From NCBI RefSeq assembly GCF_014651055.1, contig NZ_BMWD01000014.1, forward strand, positions 1 through 64,000: a stretch of 64,000 nucleotides of DNA, given 5' to 3'. The position numbers were made by a program, and so were the translations under genes. The stretch is from Streptomyces fructofermentans (lineage in GTDB: Bacteria > Actinomycetota > Actinomycetes > Streptomycetales > Streptomycetaceae). A model generated the notes under the pieces. It was not told where the DNA came from. It searched no databases and was given only the letters and a program-made list of their open reading frames with translations. Shown in pieces: positions 1-8,231 of the stretch. How positions within the stretch are numbered: the first letter of the stretch is position 1; the number at the start of each line of letters is the position of its first letter.

Positions 1-114
1 CGTCAGTCAGTGCCAGAGCCACGACCACCGGGACCCTGAGTATCAGCATCAATGTCAGTGCCCGGGGCTAGGCTGCCAGCGTCCGGCAGGTTTGCCCCAG
101 ATCAGGAGGATTCC

Positions 115-522
115 GTGGCCACTCGACTCAACCCCTACCTCAGTTTCGGCGGTGACGCGCGGCAGGCGCTGGAGTTCTACAAGGGGGTGTTCGGCGGCAC
201 GCTGGCGCTGAACACCTTCGGCGAGTCCGGCCAGCAGGGCACCCCGGTGGCCGACCAGATCATGCACGGCATGCTGGAGACGCCGAGCGGCTTCACCCTG
301 ATGGGCGCCGACACCCCGCCGGGAATGGATTTCGACCCGGGCAACAACTTCTCGGTCAGCCTGAGCGGGGACGACGAGTCCGAACTGCGCGGCTACTGGG
401 AGAAGCTGTCCGCCGGCGGCGTCGTGGCCGTTCCCCTGGAGAAGCAGATGTGGGGTGACGTGTTCGGCATGTGTACGGACCGGTTCGGCATCCCGTGGAT
501 GGTCAACATCAGCGAGGCGTAG
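115..522 (+). CDS. VOC-fold (glyoxalase/PhnB-like) protein
   Basis: A 135-residue protein of the vicinal-oxygen-chelate superfamily, in the PhnB/3-demethylubiquinone-methyltransferase-like branch. Seen: the N-terminal NPYLSFGGDARQALEFYKGVFGG, of which the FYK..FGG part is the family hallmark, a central MLETPSGFTLMGAD strand, and the C-terminal WGDVFGMCTDRFGIPWMVN. Length is normal for a single-domain PhnB-like protein. Start chosen at GTG 115 because AGGAGGA lies 4 bases upstream; an earlier in-frame ATG at 52 has no such site. A strong hairpin follows the stop. These proteins are mostly of unknown substrate, so no reaction is assigned. Confidence 0.85.
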   Translation: MATRLNPYLSFGGDARQALEFYKGVFGGTLALNTFGESGQQGTPVADQIMHGMLETPSGFTLMGADTPPGMDFDPGNNFSVSLSGDDESELRGYWEKLSAGGVVAVPLEKQMWGDVFGMCTDRFGIPWMVNISEA

Positions 523-538
523 TCCCGTCTCCACCGTC

Positions 539-562
539 GGCGCCCGCGGAGACGCGGGCGCC
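539..562 (+). terminator. Hairpin terminator after the VOC gene
   Basis: A perfect 10-base-pair stem (GGCGCCCGCG pairing with CGCGGGCGCC) around a GAGA loop lies 17 bases after the stop codon at 522. There is no T-run, which is common for Streptomyces terminators. It also separates the VOC gene from the tRNA-like sequence on the other strand. Confidence 0.6.
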
Positions 563-591
563 CCGGCCGGAGCGCTGGGCGGCGTTGGAGG

Positions 592-667
592 GGCGGGGCG
601 GTCGGATTCGAACCGACGTCCTCCGAGATGTCGTCGCGGCGCACTACCTCTGTGCTACGACCCCGCC
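592..667 (-). tRNA. tRNA-like sequence, aberrant, anticodon position reads GAC (Val-like)
   Basis: Reading the minus strand from 667, a normal D arm (GCAC, loop AGAGGTA, GTGC) and a perfect T arm (GTCGG, TTCGAAT, CCGAC) are visible, with T and A at positions 8-9. The anticodon arm is weak: stem CCGCG/CTCGG with one mismatch, loop ACGACAT, so the triplet would be GAC but position 33 is C rather than T. The acceptor can be drawn as 7 perfect pairs (GGCGGGG/CCCCGCC), a bulged T and 2 more pairs, i.e. unusually long, or as a 7-pair stem with two mismatches. No CCA is encoded. It may be a decayed tRNA, or a genuinely non-standard one. Confidence 0.5.
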
Positions 668-774
668 TTGTCCCTGATGGTATGCGCGGATTCCGGCTCG
701 GCAAAGCGATATTGCGTCGGCGGCCGTGCCCAACGGCACGAGGCGTCGACCGGGAGCCTTCCACGCCGTGGTGG

Positions 775-1236
775 TCAGGAACCCGCCTCCATGAGTCGCG
801 CCGCGAGCGTCGCCCCGAGTTCCCAGCACGCCTCGATGTCGTCCTTCGTCGGCTCCCCCGTCATGGTCACGGCGTCCGCCGCGCGTTTCCAGCCCAGGCC
901 GGTGGTGACCGACTCGACGGCCCGCACCGCACCGGTCACGTCGTTGCCGCCGTGCACGTAGTAGCCGAACGGCCGGCCGCGGGTCTCGTCGAGGCAGGGG
1001 TAGTAGACCTGGTCGAAGAAGTGTTTGAGGGCGCCCGACATGTATCCGAGGTTCGCCGGCGTTCCGAGCAGGTATCCGTCGGCGGCGAGGACGTCGGAGG
1101 CCGTGGCGGACAGCGCCGCCCGCCGGACCACGCGTACGTTCTCGATCTCGGGTGTGGTGGCCCCCGAGACGACGGCCTCGAACAGGGCCTGGCAGTTGGG
1201 CGAGGGCGTGTGATGCACGATCAGCAGAGTGGGCAC
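775..1236 (-). CDS. Flavodoxin-like / NADPH-dependent FMN reductase family protein
   Basis: A 153-residue flavodoxin-fold protein. Seen: the first strand and phosphate loop PTLLIVHHTPSPNCQALFEAV, the FMN-binding GTPANLGYMSGALKHFFDQVYY segment typical of WrbA-like/FMN reductase proteins, and YYVHGGNDVTGA near the third FMN loop. It would bind FMN and act as a small cytoplasmic oxidoreductase; the acceptor is unknown. GTG 1236 gives the usual start directly before the first beta strand. An upstream ATG at 1326 overlaps the DUF2993 stop (ATGA) and would add 30 residues, so the gene is coupled to that operon either way. It is the last gene of the MMPL operon. Confidence 0.8.
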   Translation of the reverse strand: MPTLLIVHHTPSPNCQALFEAVVSGATTPEIENVRVVRRAALSATASDVLAADGYLLGTPANLGYMSGALKHFFDQVYYPCLDETRGRPFGYYVHGGNDVTGAVRAVESVTTGLGWKRAADAVTMTGEPTKDDIEACWELGATLAARLMEAGS

Positions 1237-1322
1237 ACGCCGAACCCTGCCCAAACCGCCTCCCGGCCGCAAGCCGCGCGCCTGAGGCCCGCACGCCTGC
1301 CGGCCGTGGACCGCGCCTCGGG

Positions 1323-2054
1323 TCATGCGTCGTCCTTCGGCGCGGGCAGCGCCGCCGGGCCCCCGGAGAGCTTCACGTCGAGGCCGCTGTCGGTGATCTC
1401 GACGGATGTCGCTCGCATGTCCAAGGGGTAGTCGGCAGCCGACCGCGACCGCTCCGACAGTCCCTTCTCCACCTGTTCGACGAGTCGGGCGGGTGCGGGA
1501 CCGCCGAGGACCTCGGCGTGCTCGAGGGTCATGGTGACGCGTCCGTCCTTGAGCCGGGGCCGCAGGGTCACTTCGCCCAGGCCGCGTTGCCCCAGGGACA
1601 GGGTGAGTGTGCCCGCCTCGCCGTCGAGGCGGACGGCCGAGACCGGCAGCCGCTCGCTGGACGCGGCGAGCAGGGTGCGCAGGGACTCGGCGGGCACTCT
1701 CACGTCCACGCGGGTGCGGGCCACTGTGCCGTTCGGGGACCCGGTGAGTCGGACGTCGTCGAGTCGGGCCTTCACCGACACATCCGTGAGGGGGCCGAGG
1801 GCGGCGTGTTCGCTGCTGAACGTGAGGGCGTCGAGGTGGCGGTCGAACAGGTCGAGCACGGCCGGCCCGCCCTCGATCCGGACACGGCTGCCCTCGCCGA
1901 GGGTCTGCTCGGCGGCAGCGGCGAGACGGCCGTTCAGCAGGCCGCGGGCGACGAGTTCCGCCGCGGTCCCGAGGAAGAGCAGGCCCGCGAGGGCGGCCAC
2001 TGCGGCGGACCCCGCCTTGCCGCGTGCGGACAGGCGTCGGACACCGCGGATCAC
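1323..2054 (-). CDS. DUF2993 (LmeA-like) phospholipid-binding protein
   Basis: A 243-residue protein with an N-terminal membrane anchor or signal (GSAAVAALAGLLFLGTAAEL, about residues 14-35) followed by a DUF2993 domain. Family members such as mycobacterial LmeA bind phospholipid outside the membrane and help build lipoglycans. The middle region (DLFDRHLDALTFSSEHAALG and DVRLTGSPNGTVARTRVDV) matches the family pattern of alternating strands and long helices. Its GTG start overlaps the transporter stop by 4 bases (GTGA), and the flavodoxin gene follows. Pairing with an MMPL exporter suggests that it hands an envelope lipid to or from the transporter; that link is inference. Confidence 0.8.
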   Translation of the reverse strand: MIRGVRRLSARGKAGSAAVAALAGLLFLGTAAELVARGLLNGRLAAAAEQTLGEGSRVRIEGGPAVLDLFDRHLDALTFSSEHAALGPLTDVSVKARLDDVRLTGSPNGTVARTRVDVRVPAESLRTLLAASSERLPVSAVRLDGEAGTLTLSLGQRGLGEVTLRPRLKDGRVTMTLEHAEVLGGPAPARLVEQVEKGLSERSRSAADYPLDMRATSVEITDSGLDVKLSGGPAALPAPKDDA

Positions 2055-5000
2055 TCGCGACCTCCCGATGCGGCACCGCCGGCACCGGCTGTGCCGACCG
2101 TGCTGGCCGTGCTGGCCGTGCTGGCCGTGCTGGCCGTGCCGATGGTGTCGCCCGCCTCTGTGCCGGCCGCCTCTGTGCCGTCCGCCGGCATCCGTTCCGC
2201 GGATCCGACCACGGTCGACCGCTCCCGTCCGGCGTCGGCCGCCGCTCCGGGGACGGTGGCTGCCCGGCCCTCGGGGTCCAGATGGGGCAGCACCCGGTCC
2301 ATCCAGCGGGGCAGCCACCAGTTGGCCCGTCCGAGCAGGTACATCGTGGACGGCACCAGCAGGAGCCGTACGAGCGTGGCGTCGATGACGACACTGACGC
2401 CCAGTCCGAGCGCCAGCATCTTGACCACCACGTTGGTGGAGAGCAGGAAGGCGAGGAAGACGCTCGTCATGATCAGCGCGGCGCAGGTGATGACCCGGGC
2501 GGTGCCGGCCAGTCCGGTGGCGACGCTGACGTGGTTGTCCTTCGTGTCGAGCCAGGACTCCCGGATGCGCGAGAGCAGGAACACCTCGTAGTCCATGGAC
2601 AGGCCGAAGACGATGGCGAACATCATCATCGGCACGTACGACTCCACCGGTACGGGTTCGGGGACGCCGAACAGGGAGCCGCCCCAGCCCCATTGGAAGA
2701 CCGCGACGACGACTCCGTACGCGGCGCCGATGGACAGCAGGTTGAGCAGCGCCGCCTTGAGCGCGACGAGCAGGCTGCGGAAGACGACGAGCAGCAGCAG
2801 GAAGGCCGCGGCGACCACGACCGCGATGATGAGGGGCAGCCGGTCCGCGACCACGTCCCGGAAGGTGAGTTGGGCCGCGGTCGGACCGGTGACGTGACCG
2901 ACCGCACCGATGTCCGCGAGGGCGTCCGGGAGGGTGTCGTCGGCGAGACGGTGGAGCAGTTCGGAGGTCGCCTCGTCCTCGGGCCCCGTCTCCGGGGTGA
3001 CCGTGGCGATGAGCAGGGCCTGGTCCTCGGTGGCGGCGGGGACGGACACGGCGGCGGCACCCGGGGTGCGGGCCAGCGCGTCACGCAGGGAGTCCGCGAG
3101 TGCGGTGATGTCCGCCGTACTGCGCGCGCGGGCCCCGTCGAGGTCCACGACGACGGTGAGCTGGCCGTTGGTGCCGGGGCCGAAGCCGTCGGAGACGAGG
3201 TCGAAGGCGCGGCGGTCGGTGTAGTCGGCCGGGCCGGCTCCCGCGTCGACATGCCCGAGCCGCATCGAGGCCGCGGGCACGCTGAGCACGCCGAGGGCGA
3301 GGAGGCCGACGGCGAGGGCCTGCCAGGGCCGGCGGCCGACGGCAGCGGCCCACCGGTGCCAGGCGTCCGCCGTGCCGGTGGGTTCGTCGACCGGTGTCCC
3401 TATTCGCCGGCGGTCGATGCGGTGCCCGGCGATGCCGAGGAGGGCCGGGGCCAGGGTGAGCGCGGCCAGGGCGGCCACCACGACCGTCAGCCCCGCGGCG
3501 AACCCGAGCGTTCCGATGAAGCCGACGCCCGACGCGTACAGGCCCGCGAGTGCGAGGGCGACGGTCGCGGCAGCCACGACGACGGCTCTGCCGCTGGTGG
3601 CGACGGCCCTGCCCGCGGCCTCGGCGGGGTCGCCCGTTCCGTCGGTGTCGCGCAGCAGGCGCCGGTGACGGGTGATCAGGAACAGGGCGTAGTCGATGCC
3701 CACGCCGAGGCCCATCATCGTGGCCAGTGTGGGCGCGGCCGTGCCGAAACCGAACACCGCTGCCAGCAGGCCGAGCAGGGAGATGCCCGCGAGCAGCGCC
3801 ACGACGGCGGTCAGCAGCGGGAACCCCGCCGCGGCCAGACTGCCGAACCCCGCCAGCAGGACGACCACGGCTGTCACGAGTCCGATGGTCTCCGACAGGT
3901 GGTGGGCGGCTTCCGGCCGGGCGAGTTGCCCCAGCGGTCCGCCGTACTCGACCTGCACGCCCTCGGTACGGAGCCCGCTGACCGCGTCGTCCACACCGTC
4001 CAGGTAGGACCGGTCGAAACGGACCGGGTTCTGGGTGAAGCGGATGGTCGCGATGCCGGTCGTCCCGTCCGCGGAGATCGCCCCCGGTGCCGTGAACGGG
4101 TCGCTGACCGAGATGACTTCGGGCAGTTCGCCGAGTTCGCGCAGGGCCCCTCCGACGGTGTCCCGGTGTGATTCGAGCGGTCCGTCGCCGGGGTGCAGCA
4201 CGATCTGCGAGGCGGTGCCCCGGACCTGTTTCGAACCGTGCGCGTCCAGCAGGTCCGCGCCCGTCTGCGCGGAGGTGCCGGGCATGGCGAAGTCGTCCTC
4301 GTACGATCCGCCCCACGCGCGGTCTGCGGCGACGGCGGCCAGCAGCACGAGCAGCCAGGCAGCGAGCACTCTCCAGGGCCGCCGCGCGCACCGGCGGCCG
4401 AGGCGGTGCAGCAGCCCGGCCGGGGCGCGGTGTTCGGGTTCGGCTCGGCAGGTGTCGTCAGGTGTCCCGGTCGTGTGGGTCATCGTGCCTGTCTCGGTCG
4501 GGCCGCGCCGTTGCGCGGGTTGGTTCGGTGCCGCGGGTGCGGGCTGTGCGGATACGGGGTCGGTGCCGTGCGCGCGCGTGCGCAGGACGAGGAGTGTGAC
4601 GGCCGCGAGCAGACCCGCCGCCGTGGCCGCGACGAGGCCGAGCAGCGCGAGTTCGCCCGGTCCCGCGCCAAGGGCCGCGCCCGGGTCCGGGTCCGGGCCC
4701 ACGGCCGGGTCCGGATCCGTACCGAGCTGCACGGGCAGGTTCGCGCCCGGGTCCGTGCGCAGGCCCCCGCGCAAGTGCACGCCCGAGTCCGGGCCAAGGG
4801 CGGCGTCAACCGGAGGGCGCGGGTGGGAGGATGTGCCCGGTGTCGCCGATGCGGACGGCGGCGGGGCAGCCGAGGTGGACGGCGACGCGGAAGCCGTCGC
4901 AGAAGCCGAGCCGCACAGCGACACGAGCAGGGTGGCACCCACCGCAAGCAGAACCCGCCGGCCCGGCGCAGGAACCCGCACCCGCACCCGCACCCGCACC

Positions 5001-5089
5001 CGGAGACGCGGGGGCCTCCCCCACCCCGGCCGCAACCGCCACCGCGCCCGAGGGCGCACTCCGGCACCGCGCCCTCGCGCCGCCGTCAC
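2051..5089 (-). CDS. MMPL-family RND transporter with unusual N-terminal extension
   Basis: Reading from GTG 5089 (which overlaps the upstream stop as GTGA) gives 1012 residues. Residues 203-1012 are a typical MMPL exporter: a first helix (RVLAAWLLVLLAAVAADRAW), a large extracellular loop, a 5-helix bundle, a second loop and a second bundle containing VFGLSMDYEVFLLSRIRE. The first 202 residues hold an arginine-rich start, a signal-like helix (about 45-60), a Pro/Asp-rich stretch and another helix (about 147-169). There is no stop between the two parts and codon use stays coding-like throughout. An internal ATG at 4483 would give the conventional 810-residue transporter. Known relatives move lipids or glycolipids across the membrane; the substrate here is unknown. 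The C-terminus is Ala/Ser/Thr repeats. Confidence 0.85.
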   Translation of the reverse strand: MTAARGRGAGVRPRARWRLRPGWGRPPRLRVRVRVRVRVPAPGRRVLLAVGATLLVSLCGSASATASASPSTSAAPPPSASATPGTSSHPRPPVDAALGPDSGVHLRGGLRTDPGANLPVQLGTDPDPAVGPDPDPGAALGAGPGELALLGLVAATAAGLLAAVTLLVLRTRAHGTDPVSAQPAPAAPNQPAQRRGPTETGTMTHTTGTPDDTCRAEPEHRAPAGLLHRLGRRCARRPWRVLAAWLLVLLAAVAADRAWGGSYEDDFAMPGTSAQTGADLLDAHGSKQVRGTASQIVLHPGDGPLESHRDTVGGALRELGELPEVISVSDPFTAPGAISADGTTGIATIRFTQNPVRFDRSYLDGVDDAVSGLRTEGVQVEYGGPLGQLARPEAAHHLSETIGLVTAVVVLLAGFGSLAAAGFPLLTAVVALLAGISLLGLLAAVFGFGTAAPTLATMMGLGVGIDYALFLITRHRRLLRDTDGTGDPAEAAGRAVATSGRAVVVAAATVALALAGLYASGVGFIGTLGFAAGLTVVVAALAALTLAPALLGIAGHRIDRRRIGTPVDEPTGTADAWHRWAAAVGRRPWQALAVGLLALGVLSVPAASMRLGHVDAGAGPADYTDRRAFDLVSDGFGPGTNGQLTVVVDLDGARARSTADITALADSLRDALARTPGAAAVSVPAATEDQALLIATVTPETGPEDEATSELLHRLADDTLPDALADIGAVGHVTGPTAAQLTFRDVVADRLPLIIAVVVAAAFLLLLVVFRSLLVALKAALLNLLSIGAAYGVVVAVFQWGWGGSLFGVPEPVPVESYVPMMMFAIVFGLSMDYEVFLLSRIRESWLDTKDNHVSVATGLAGTARVITCAALIMTSVFLAFLLSTNVVVKMLALGLGVSVVIDATLVRLLLVPSTMYLLGRANWWLPRWMDRVLPHLDPEGRAATVPGAAADAGRERSTVVGSAERMPADGTEAAGTEAGDTIGTASTASTASTASTVGTAGAGGAASGGRE
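2100..2138 (+). repeat. 9-base tandem repeat, 4 copies
   Basis: Four perfect copies of GTGCTGGCC (2100-2135) plus a partial copy, inside the 3' end of the MMPL gene. On the minus strand they encode repeated Ala-Ser-Thr residues in the cytoplasmic tail. Such a repeat can change copy number by slippage without breaking the frame. Confidence 0.8.
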
Positions 5090-5697
5090 CTCTGCGGCCG
5101 TACGCGGTCGCGGCGCTCCACCCAGCGCTGGACCGCCTCGCCGTAACCGCCCTTCGACGCCTTGTCCCGTATCGGCCGGAGCGCGTCGCGCAACTCCTGT
5201 CCGCGCAGGCCGCGTACGGCCTTCAGGTCGTCCCGCAGTTCCGGGGGCAGGCTCTCGACGCGGCGCCGCGCCTGCTCCGCACGGATCCGTACCCGGGTGC
5301 CGTAGTTGCCTGCCAGCGCATCCTTCCAGACGCGCGCGGCGGCCCGGCGGCGTTCGTCGCCCTCCAGCGTACGAAGCTCCCGCAGATCCGCGCGCAGCTT
5401 CGGGGGCACCCGGCCGGGCAGCGGCCCCGGCTCGGTGACCGGGGCGGCGCCGGCGAGCAGCAGCGGCGAGGCGACCACCTCCGTGGTGGCCGCGTCCGCC
5501 GTTCCGGACTGCGGGGCCCACACGGTTCCCGCCACCGCGGCGGCGGCGAGCACGAGCGCGGGCACGGTCCGGCGTATCGCGGCGCGACGGATGCCGAAGC
5601 GGACGCGACGGATGCCGAAGCCGACATGACGGGTGTCGGAGTCGGGGCGCGGCGGCCCGAGGCGGACTTGACGCGTGCTGGAGCCGTTGGTGTTCAC
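5086..5697 (-). CDS. Secreted protein with two GxYG helical repeats
   Basis: A 203-residue protein with a long basic N-terminus, a hydrophobic export segment (TVPALVLAAAAVAGTVWA, about 44-61) and a mature part made of two copies of a roughly 45-residue unit (about 97-138 and 150-191). Each unit reads L..DLR.LR.L.G.E.R.A...(12-14)...GxYG..V. I do not recognise a named family. The same unit, also in two copies, occurs in the protein starting at 8232, on the other side of the two-component system. Start GTG 5697 has GGGAGG about 5 bases upstream. The stop overlaps the MMPL start (GTGA), so this is the first gene of that operon. Confidence 0.75.
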   Translation of the reverse strand: MNTNGSSTRQVRLGPPRPDSDTRHVGFGIRRVRFGIRRAAIRRTVPALVLAAAAVAGTVWAPQSGTADAATTEVVASPLLLAGAAPVTEPGPLPGRVPPKLRADLRELRTLEGDERRRAAARVWKDALAGNYGTRVRIRAEQARRRVESLPPELRDDLKAVRGLRGQELRDALRPIRDKASKGGYGEAVQRWVERRDRVRPQR

Positions 5698-5885
5698 GTG
5701 CCCTCCCAGGTCTCGATCTCGCGTCCAATGTGCCGAAGCTGTCCGAGCGGCACGTTCGGCGAATGTTCGGGCGCTGTAAGGATCGGGCCCGCGGCGTCGG
5801 AGCACGGTCGGCGCTGGTTAGAGTCGGGGCATCCCCCGGGTCCTCGGGACGGCCGGCGTGTCCCGGGGCCCGAGGAGAGAGGCAC

Positions 5886-6572
5886 ATGGCGGAGAACAAG
5901 GGGCTCGTCCTGATCGCCGAGGACGAGCGGCACATCGCCGACCTCCAGCGCCGCTATCTGAGCCGCGAGGGCTTCGGCGTCCACGTGGAGGCCGACGGGA
6001 ACGAGGCACTGGCCGCCGCCCGTCGACTGCGGCCGGTGGCGATCGTGCTGGACATCGCCCTGCCCGGCATGGACGGTGTCGAGATCTGCCGGCGGCTGCG
6101 TGAGGACGGCGACTGGACCCCCATCGTGTTCGTGACGGCACGGGACGAGGTCACCGACCGCATCCTCGGCCTGGAACTCGGCGCCGACGACTACCTCACC
6201 AAGCCGTTCTCGCCGCAGGAACTCGTCGCCCGCGTCAAGAGCCTGCTGCGCCGTGCCTCGGGTCCCCGGCAGGATCCGGTACACAGGGTGGGGCGGCTCG
6301 TCCTGGACACCGGTCGCCGCACCCTGCGTGTGGACGGCCGCCCCGTGGAGCTGACCACCACCGAGTTCAACCTGCTCGCCCATCTCATGCACCACCCCGG
6401 ACAGGTCTTCTCCCGCGATCAGTTGCTCGCTCGCGTCTGGGGGTACGCGGGCTACCGTGACACGCGTGTGATGGACGTCTACATCTCCCAGCTCCGCGCC
6501 AAGCTCGGTGACGCCGGTGCGATCCGCACGGTCCGGGGCGTCGGCTACGGCATGATCGACGACGCGCGATGA
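5886..6572 (+). CDS. OmpR/PhoB-type response regulator
   Basis: A 228-residue two-domain DNA-binding regulator. The receiver holds the acidic pair after LIAED, the phospho-acceptor Asp56 in VLDIALPGMDG, the conserved threonine in VTARD and the lysine in DYLTKPF. The C-terminal winged helix (about 130-225) ends in the standard YISQLRAKL...TVRGVGYGM. Start ATG 5886 is preceded by GAGGAGAGAGG. The histidine kinase gene overlaps its stop (ATGA). It is divergent from the repeat-protein/MMPL operon across 188 bases, and that spacer is the likely place for its binding site, though I found no clear direct repeat there. Confidence 0.93.
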   Translation: MAENKGLVLIAEDERHIADLQRRYLSREGFGVHVEADGNEALAAARRLRPVAIVLDIALPGMDGVEICRRLREDGDWTPIVFVTARDEVTDRILGLELGADDYLTKPFSPQELVARVKSLLRRASGPRQDPVHRVGRLVLDTGRRTLRVDGRPVELTTTEFNLLAHLMHHPGQVFSRDQLLARVWGYAGYRDTRVMDVYISQLRAKLGDAGAIRTVRGVGYGMIDDAR

Positions 6573-8167
6573 CCGCCCCGGGCCGTCGCGGCGTCCTGGC
6601 GGGGAACGCCGTCCGCGGCACCCTTGCGGGGAACATCGTCCTGCTGACCACGGCCGTCGCCGCGGTGGCCGTGCTGCTCACCGGGCTGTTCGCCTGGCGA
6701 ATGATCCGTACGACCACCGAGGCCCGGGAGCGCGAGGACCTGGCGCGCCAGGCCGAGGTTCTCGCCCGTACCCCGCCCCTGGCCTCGTGGATGCTGGACC
6801 GCCAGCAGCGCATCGCCGGGCCGACCGGCACCGAACTCGCCCTCGTCCGGCCCTCGGGCGAAGTGGAGGGACCCGCGGCCGAGGCCGTCGACGCGGCGGG
6901 ACGCAAGGCGCTGCTGTCCGGCCACGCCGTATCGGCGACCGCGGCCCTCGACGGCCGACGGATGCTCGTCGAGGGAGTGGCGACGCCCACCGGCGGAGGG
7001 CTGGTGCTCGTCCGGCCGATGAGCACCGTCGACGAGGCCACCGACCGCATCCGCGGCAGCCTGGTCCTGCCCCTGGCGCTGGGCCTGACCGGCTCGGCGC
7101 TGGCAGGAGCGCTGCTGGCCCGGCGGCTCGCCCGGCCCCTCACCTCCGCCGCAGCCACCGCCCACCGGCTGGCCGAGGGCGAGCGGGGGCTGCGGGTACG
7201 AGCGGACGGACCGACCGAGGTCGCCGAACTGGCCGCCGCGCTCAACGCCTTGGACGCGGCCCTGGCCCGAAGCGAGAACAGGCAGCGCGACTTCCTGCTC
7301 TCCGTCTCGCACGAGATCCGTACTCCGCTCACCACCGTGCGGGGATACGCGGAGGCACTCGCCGACGAGGTGGTGACCGGCGACGAGGTCCCCGGGATCG
7401 GCCGTGTCCTGCAGTCGGAGATCCATCGGCTGGAGCGCTTCGTGGGCGACCTGCTGGCGCTGGCCCGATTGGAGGCCGACGACTTCCGGCTCGACAGCGC
7501 GGACGTCGACCTGGACGCACTCGTCGCCGAGGCCGCCGCGGCCTGGTCGGCGCGCTGCGCCCGGCACGACGTCGACTTCCGCGTCGAACGCCCCGGGCAC
7601 GCGCTGACGCTCACCACCGACGGCTTCCGTGTACGTCAACTCGTCGACGGACTCGCCGAGAACGCCCTGCGTGTCACACCGGCGGGCCGGCCTCTGGTGC
7701 TCGGCCTGTATCCCGAGGGCTCCGGCGCCCGGCTGGAGATCCGCGACGGCGGACCGGGTCTCACGGAGGACGACGCGGCGATCGCCTTCGAACGCGGTGC
7801 CCTCTGCGAGCGCTACCGCGGGGTCCGGCCTGTCGGCAGCGGACTGGGCCTGGCCATCGCGCACCGGCTCGCCCATCGGCTGGGCGGCACGATCACCGCC
7901 CGCGGACGCGCTCCCGAGGGCGGCGCGTGCTTCACCGTCCGCCTCCCCCCGCACCCCGCCACCGGCCTGCCGGCCAAGGACTTGCCCGGCACCGGCCGAT
8001 CCGGCACGGACTCATCCGCTGCCGGTTCGAACGCGGCCGGCCGGACCGTTGCCGACCAGGCCATTGCGAGCAGGACGGTTACGGACGGGCCCGGCGGCGA
8101 CCGGCCGACCGCCGACCGGTCCAGCCCCGTGCCGAGCGATCCTTACACTGCCCGAACTCACCCCTGA
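6569..8167 (+). CDS. Membrane histidine kinase
   Basis: A 532-residue sensor kinase paired with the preceding regulator. Seen in order: TM helix 1 (about 21-45), an extracellular sensor of about 115 residues, TM helix 2 (about 163-187), HAMP linker, HisKA box SVSHEIRTPL with His248, N box around ENALRVTP, and G boxes DGGPGL and GSGLGLAI. The last 75 residues are a low-complexity tail rich in Gly, Ala, Thr and Arg that is not part of the kinase. It overlaps the regulator gene by 4 bases, so the two are translated together. The extracellular ligand is unknown; the divergent envelope genes suggest a cell-surface or lipid signal. Confidence 0.92.
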   Translation: MTAPGRRGVLAGNAVRGTLAGNIVLLTTAVAAVAVLLTGLFAWRMIRTTTEAREREDLARQAEVLARTPPLASWMLDRQQRIAGPTGTELALVRPSGEVEGPAAEAVDAAGRKALLSGHAVSATAALDGRRMLVEGVATPTGGGLVLVRPMSTVDEATDRIRGSLVLPLALGLTGSALAGALLARRLARPLTSAAATAHRLAEGERGLRVRADGPTEVAELAAALNALDAALARSENRQRDFLLSVSHEIRTPLTTVRGYAEALADEVVTGDEVPGIGRVLQSEIHRLERFVGDLLALARLEADDFRLDSADVDLDALVAEAAAAWSARCARHDVDFRVERPGHALTLTTDGFRVRQLVDGLAENALRVTPAGRPLVLGLYPEGSGARLEIRDGGPGLTEDDAAIAFERGALCERYRGVRPVGSGLGLAIAHRLAHRLGGTITARGRAPEGGACFTVRLPPHPATGLPAKDLPGTGRSGTDSSAAGSNAAGRTVADQAIASRTVTDGPGGDRPTADRSSPVPSDPYTARTHP

Positions 8168-8231
8168 CCGAGGCTTTGCCCTGGCACGGCAGACTCCTTC
8201 CGATGCCTCGCGCGGGAAGGAGCACTGTGCC

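Noticed and set aside
2100..2138. Short tandem repeats as a possible CRISPR array
   Set aside because: Units are 9 bases without spacers and lie inside a coding region; the same applies to the hexamers near 4980 and 30040.
2024..4171. A 715-residue open frame on the plus strand opposite the MMPL gene
   Set aside because: It is Gly/Asp/Glu/Arg-rich shadow sequence with no domain, antisense to a clear transporter.
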